Source of the DNA: JAFKKS01 sp050187875
Lineage (GTDB): Bacteria; Pseudomonadota; Alphaproteobacteria; Rhizobiales; Xanthobacteraceae
Length of the DNA stretch: 64,000 nt
Reading direction: 5' to 3'
Assembly: GCA_050187875.1 (NCBI GenBank)
Contig: JBFWXB010000003.1
Span: forward strand, 108,954-172,953
The position numbers were made by a program, and so were the translations under genes. Of this stretch, positions 61,915 to 64,000 are shown piece after piece; within the stretch, counting starts at the first letter, position 1, and every line of letters starts with the position of its first letter. Under the pieces are notes generated by a model. The model did not search any database, had not been told where the DNA came from, and saw nothing but the letters and a program-made list of their open reading frames with translations.

Positions 61915-62712
61915 TCACCGCATCTCGAGCACGCCCACCCGCCCGTCGAGAGCGGCGCTGGCGGCGACGCGCGGGTCGCTCGCCCATTTTTCCCAGCACG
62001 CGCGCATGTCGTCGGAGAAGGAAATGTCGTCGAGCACGATGAGGCCGCCGGGGGTGAGGCGCTTGATCAGGATTTCGACCTGCGGCGTCACGAAGGCGTC
62101 GGTGTGGATGGCGTCGACGAAGGCGATGTCGATCGTCTCGCCGTCACGATAGCGGTCGATATTCTCCTCGAAGGTGCCAAGCACCGGAACGGCGCGTTGG
62201 CTGAAGGCGCGCAGATGCCGGCTGGCGATCGTGTGCCATATCTCATTGGGCTCGAACGTCAGCAGCCGGCCGTGCTCCGCCTCGTCGAGCCCGCTTACCC
62301 AATATAGGCCGGAGATGCCGAAGGCCGTTCCGAACTCGACAATGAGACCGGGCCGCCGCTCCCTTGCGAGCCAGGCGAAGAAGCATCCCATCGTGCTTTG
62401 CGTGCGCACATCATCCACCGAGCGGCTCGCGGCGGCGCCAGCCAAAGGGACTTCGGGATTAGCGTCATAGACGCGGCGATATTCCTCCCACAGCGGCTGC
62501 GGCCCGAGCGCCGCGATCTCGGCCGCGATCGCCTCGATCTCCGCCATGCGCGCGGGGCGCGGCACGCGAAAGCTTTTCTGCGGAAGATGTTCGACGAGCC
62601 ACGCGCCTTCCGCGCGGCGATGCCATGTGATTGAAAGCGCGGCGTCGATGCCGAACATTTTCGCCGCGAGGTGGCGGATCTGCGGGCGGATCGCGAGGTT
62701 CATGCTGTTCAC
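61915..62712 (-). CDS. O-methyltransferase-like SAM-dependent methyltransferase
   Basis: A 265-residue Methyltransf_24-type protein. The SAM motif is IVEFGTAFGISGLYW; IDIAFVDAIHTDAFVTPQVE and GGLIVLDDISFSDDM give the post-I and metal-binding-type Asp residues of catechol-O-methyltransferase relatives. The GTG at 62712 is used because AAGGAATTCG is at a good distance; an ATG at 62703 is the alternative. High GC again, so it lies outside the acquired segment. Substrate unknown. Confidence 0.85.
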   Translation of the reverse strand: MNSMNLAIRPQIRHLAAKMFGIDAALSITWHRRAEGAWLVEHLPQKSFRVPRPARMAEIEAIAAEIAALGPQPLWEEYRRVYDANPEVPLAGAAASRSVDDVRTQSTMGCFFAWLARERRPGLIVEFGTAFGISGLYWVSGLDEAEHGRLLTFEPNEIWHTIASRHLRAFSQRAVPVLGTFEENIDRYRDGETIDIAFVDAIHTDAFVTPQVEILIKRLTPGGLIVLDDISFSDDMRACWEKWASDPRVAASAALDGRVGVLEMR

Positions 62713-62792
62713 CGAATTCCTTGCCTGCGCCGAGGGCGGGTTTCTGTCTTGGTCCAGGCGCCGGAACCATCAAGGGGCCGACGCCTTTCCTA

Positions 62793-62840
62793 GATCACGA
62801 TGATTTTGGATCGAGTCGATCCAAAATCATGAACGTGATC
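62793..62840. repeat. 48-base near-perfect palindrome
   Basis: GATCACG...CGTGATC outer arms and TGATTTTGGATCGA / TCGATCCAAAATCA inner arms around a single G. Preceded by CCTAG, resembling the CTAG edge of the elements at 24553 and 32365. It lies in the divergent gap between two methyltransferase genes. Confidence 0.8.
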
Positions 62841-63017
62841 GATTCTCATATCTCAGAGCGGGATGCGGGCGGAAAACCGCTACACACTTTTCCTCATCCC
62901 GCTCTTCGTCACGGCGGATCGCCGCGACCCGCGGCAAATCGCTCGCGCGATCAGGACCTGTGAATTCGGCACGATATTGACGGATCGGTGGCCCTTTTCG
63001 TTCCGTGGCGCTTTTCG

Positions 63018-63599
63018 ATGAGCATCGGCACGATCCTGTTGACGAAAGCATTCGGCCGGCCGCAGGGCTGGCTCGGCCGCATGGGCGGCGCGCTGATGGC
63101 GCATCTCAATGCGCCGATGGCGCGATGGGTCGTAAGCGGACTCGATCTGCCGCGCGATGCGCGCGTGATCGAGATCGGCTTCGGCCCGGGCGTCGGCATC
63201 GCGCTGCTCGCCGCCGCCGCGCGCGACGGACATATCGCCGGCATCGATCCCTCCGCCGTGATGCTCGTGCAAGCGCGTGAGCGCAACGCCGCGGCGATCC
63301 GCGCGGGACGCGTCGACCTGCGGCGCGGAGCGGTCGATGCCCTCCCCTTCCCCGACGCGCATTTCGATGCGGCGATGGCCATCAACGCGATGCAAGTGTG
63401 GCCCGATCAGCAGCGCGGCTTACAGGAGATCGCGCGCGTGTTGAAAAGCGGCGGCCATCTCGCGCTCGGCTTCACCGCGGCGTCCGGCCAATCGCAAGAC
63501 GGCGCGCGTGATGCCGTCGCGCGCGCCGGCTACGGTGCGATCGAATGTCTGACGACGGCGCGGGGCTTCTGCATACGTGCAATACGCCCGGCCGTTTAG
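63018..63599 (+). CDS. Class I SAM-dependent methyltransferase
   Basis: A 193-residue Methyltransf_11-type enzyme. VIEIGFGPGVGIALLAAAA is motif I, IAGIDPSAVMLVQARERN motif post-I, and VDALPFPDAHFDAAMAINAM plus IARVLKSGGHLALGF the later motifs. The ATG at 63018 (MSIGTILLTKAF) is chosen over a GTG at 62988 by conservation. Related proteins methylate small lipids or quinones; the substrate is unknown. Confidence 0.88.
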   Translation: MSIGTILLTKAFGRPQGWLGRMGGALMAHLNAPMARWVVSGLDLPRDARVIEIGFGPGVGIALLAAAARDGHIAGIDPSAVMLVQARERNAAAIRAGRVDLRRGAVDALPFPDAHFDAAMAINAMQVWPDQQRGLQEIARVLKSGGHLALGFTAASGQSQDGARDAVARAGYGAIECLTTARGFCIRAIRPAV

Positions 63600-63747
63600 C
63601 GCGAGGCCGCGCAGCGACACCGCGAAAAGTTCCCTACCGCCAAGGCGGCATGATTGTGACCGCGCCACGCCAAGGCCGCTTTCTGCGCAGGAACATCGCC
63701 TTTGCGCCGACGTTTCTCCTCAGACGAAAACAACTGCGGAGAATTGC

Positions 63748-64000
63748 ATGGCCAGGAACCTGCTCAAGTTGACACTTCTATGCGGCGCGCTCGCTATCCC
63801 GACGCTGGCGCATGCGCAGGGCGTCGTCGGCGGAACGGAACGTGGCGCGCGTGAAGGCGCGCATGCGGCGGGCCCGGTGGGCGCCGTGGTCGGCGGCGTC
63901 GTCGGTGGTGTCGCCGGCGGCGTAGCGGGCGTGTTCGGCGTCGATGAGCGTCCGCGCTTTCGCGCCTATGTCGAGGATGTGGACGTGCCGTCGTTCCGCT
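63748..64000 (+). CDS. Exported glycine-rich protein, DUF1236-like (3' end cut by window)
   Basis: The ATG at 63748 opens a frame to the window end. A signal peptide (MARNLLKLTLLCGALAIPTL, cleavage near AHA-Q) is followed by a Gly/Val-rich run (GAVVGGVVGGVAGGVAG) that could act as a glycine-zipper-like membrane insert, then FGVDERPRFRAYVED, the start of a DUF1236-type domain common in Bradyrhizobium-like genomes. The rest is outside the window. Function unknown. Confidence 0.75.
   Translation, partial: MARNLLKLTLLCGALAIPTLAHAQGVVGGTERGAREGAHAAGPVGAVVGGVVGGVAGGVAGVFGVDERPRFRAYVEDVDVPSFR

Overview
The window is one continuous stretch of a high-GC chromosome from an alphaproteobacterium of the order Hyphomicrobiales (Rhizobiales), probably near the Bradyrhizobium/Xanthobacteraceae side. 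This rests on gene content and local order: lysC-ptsP-prfA-prmC-DUF4167, mutY divergent from a DUF721/dciA gene followed by a DsbA-like gene and smc, a CcrM-type GANTC methyltransferase, PhaR-regulated polyhydroxyalkanoate genes, a DUF1236-like exported protein, and many dispersed palindromic elements of rhizobial type. No transposase, integrase, phage gene, CRISPR array or rRNA is visible. One tRNA, tRNA-Thr(GGT), is present.

Layout. 1-11169 is a catabolic and uptake block: a cut uronate dehydrogenase-like gene, two lactonase-like amidohydrolases, a Gfo/Idh/MocA oxidoreductase, an HpcH/HpaI aldolase, a TAXI-type TRAP transporter, a class III aminotransferase coupled to an RpiR regulator, and an enoyl-CoA hydratase. 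11187-18300 holds a polyprenyl synthase, mtgA, rpmF, a gamma-glutamyltransferase and a GGDEF/EAL protein. 17726-20820 is a PHA locus: phaR preceded by an overlapping stand-alone PhaR DNA-binding domain, divergent from phaA-phaB. 20837-25367 holds a DMT exporter, a Usp protein, gloB, a methyltransferase and a DUF4167 protein. 25782-32346 has the translation/PTS-Ntr/lysine block and a UdgX-type uracil-DNA glycosylase. 32492-36913 is an ABC sugar-type uptake operon with hairpin elements in two of its junctions. 37022-42295 has a hydratase, a hydrolase, a DHA2 exporter, tRNA-Thr and murA. 42431-48693 has smc, a DsbA-like protein, dciA-like and mutY.

48774-52968 is a run of small orphan proteins, mostly secreted or single-span membrane proteins, including a histidine/arginine-rich one. 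53091-58857 holds moaB, a zinc metallopeptidase, ccrM, a hydrolase, a RidA protein and an SMP-30 lactonase, separated by mosaic palindromic elements. 59493-60035 carries no gene but an 84-base structure that can fold as a three-way junction. 60036-61798 is visibly lower in GC and encodes a type II restriction-modification pair (BglII/BstYI-like nuclease plus N4-cytosine-type methyltransferase), the clearest sign of horizontal acquisition here. Two methyltransferases and the start of a glycine-rich exported protein end the window.

The features most worth a second look are the stand-alone PhaR domain coupled to phaR, the BglII-like R-M module, the UdgX protein, the three-way-junction palindrome, and the modular repeat families.
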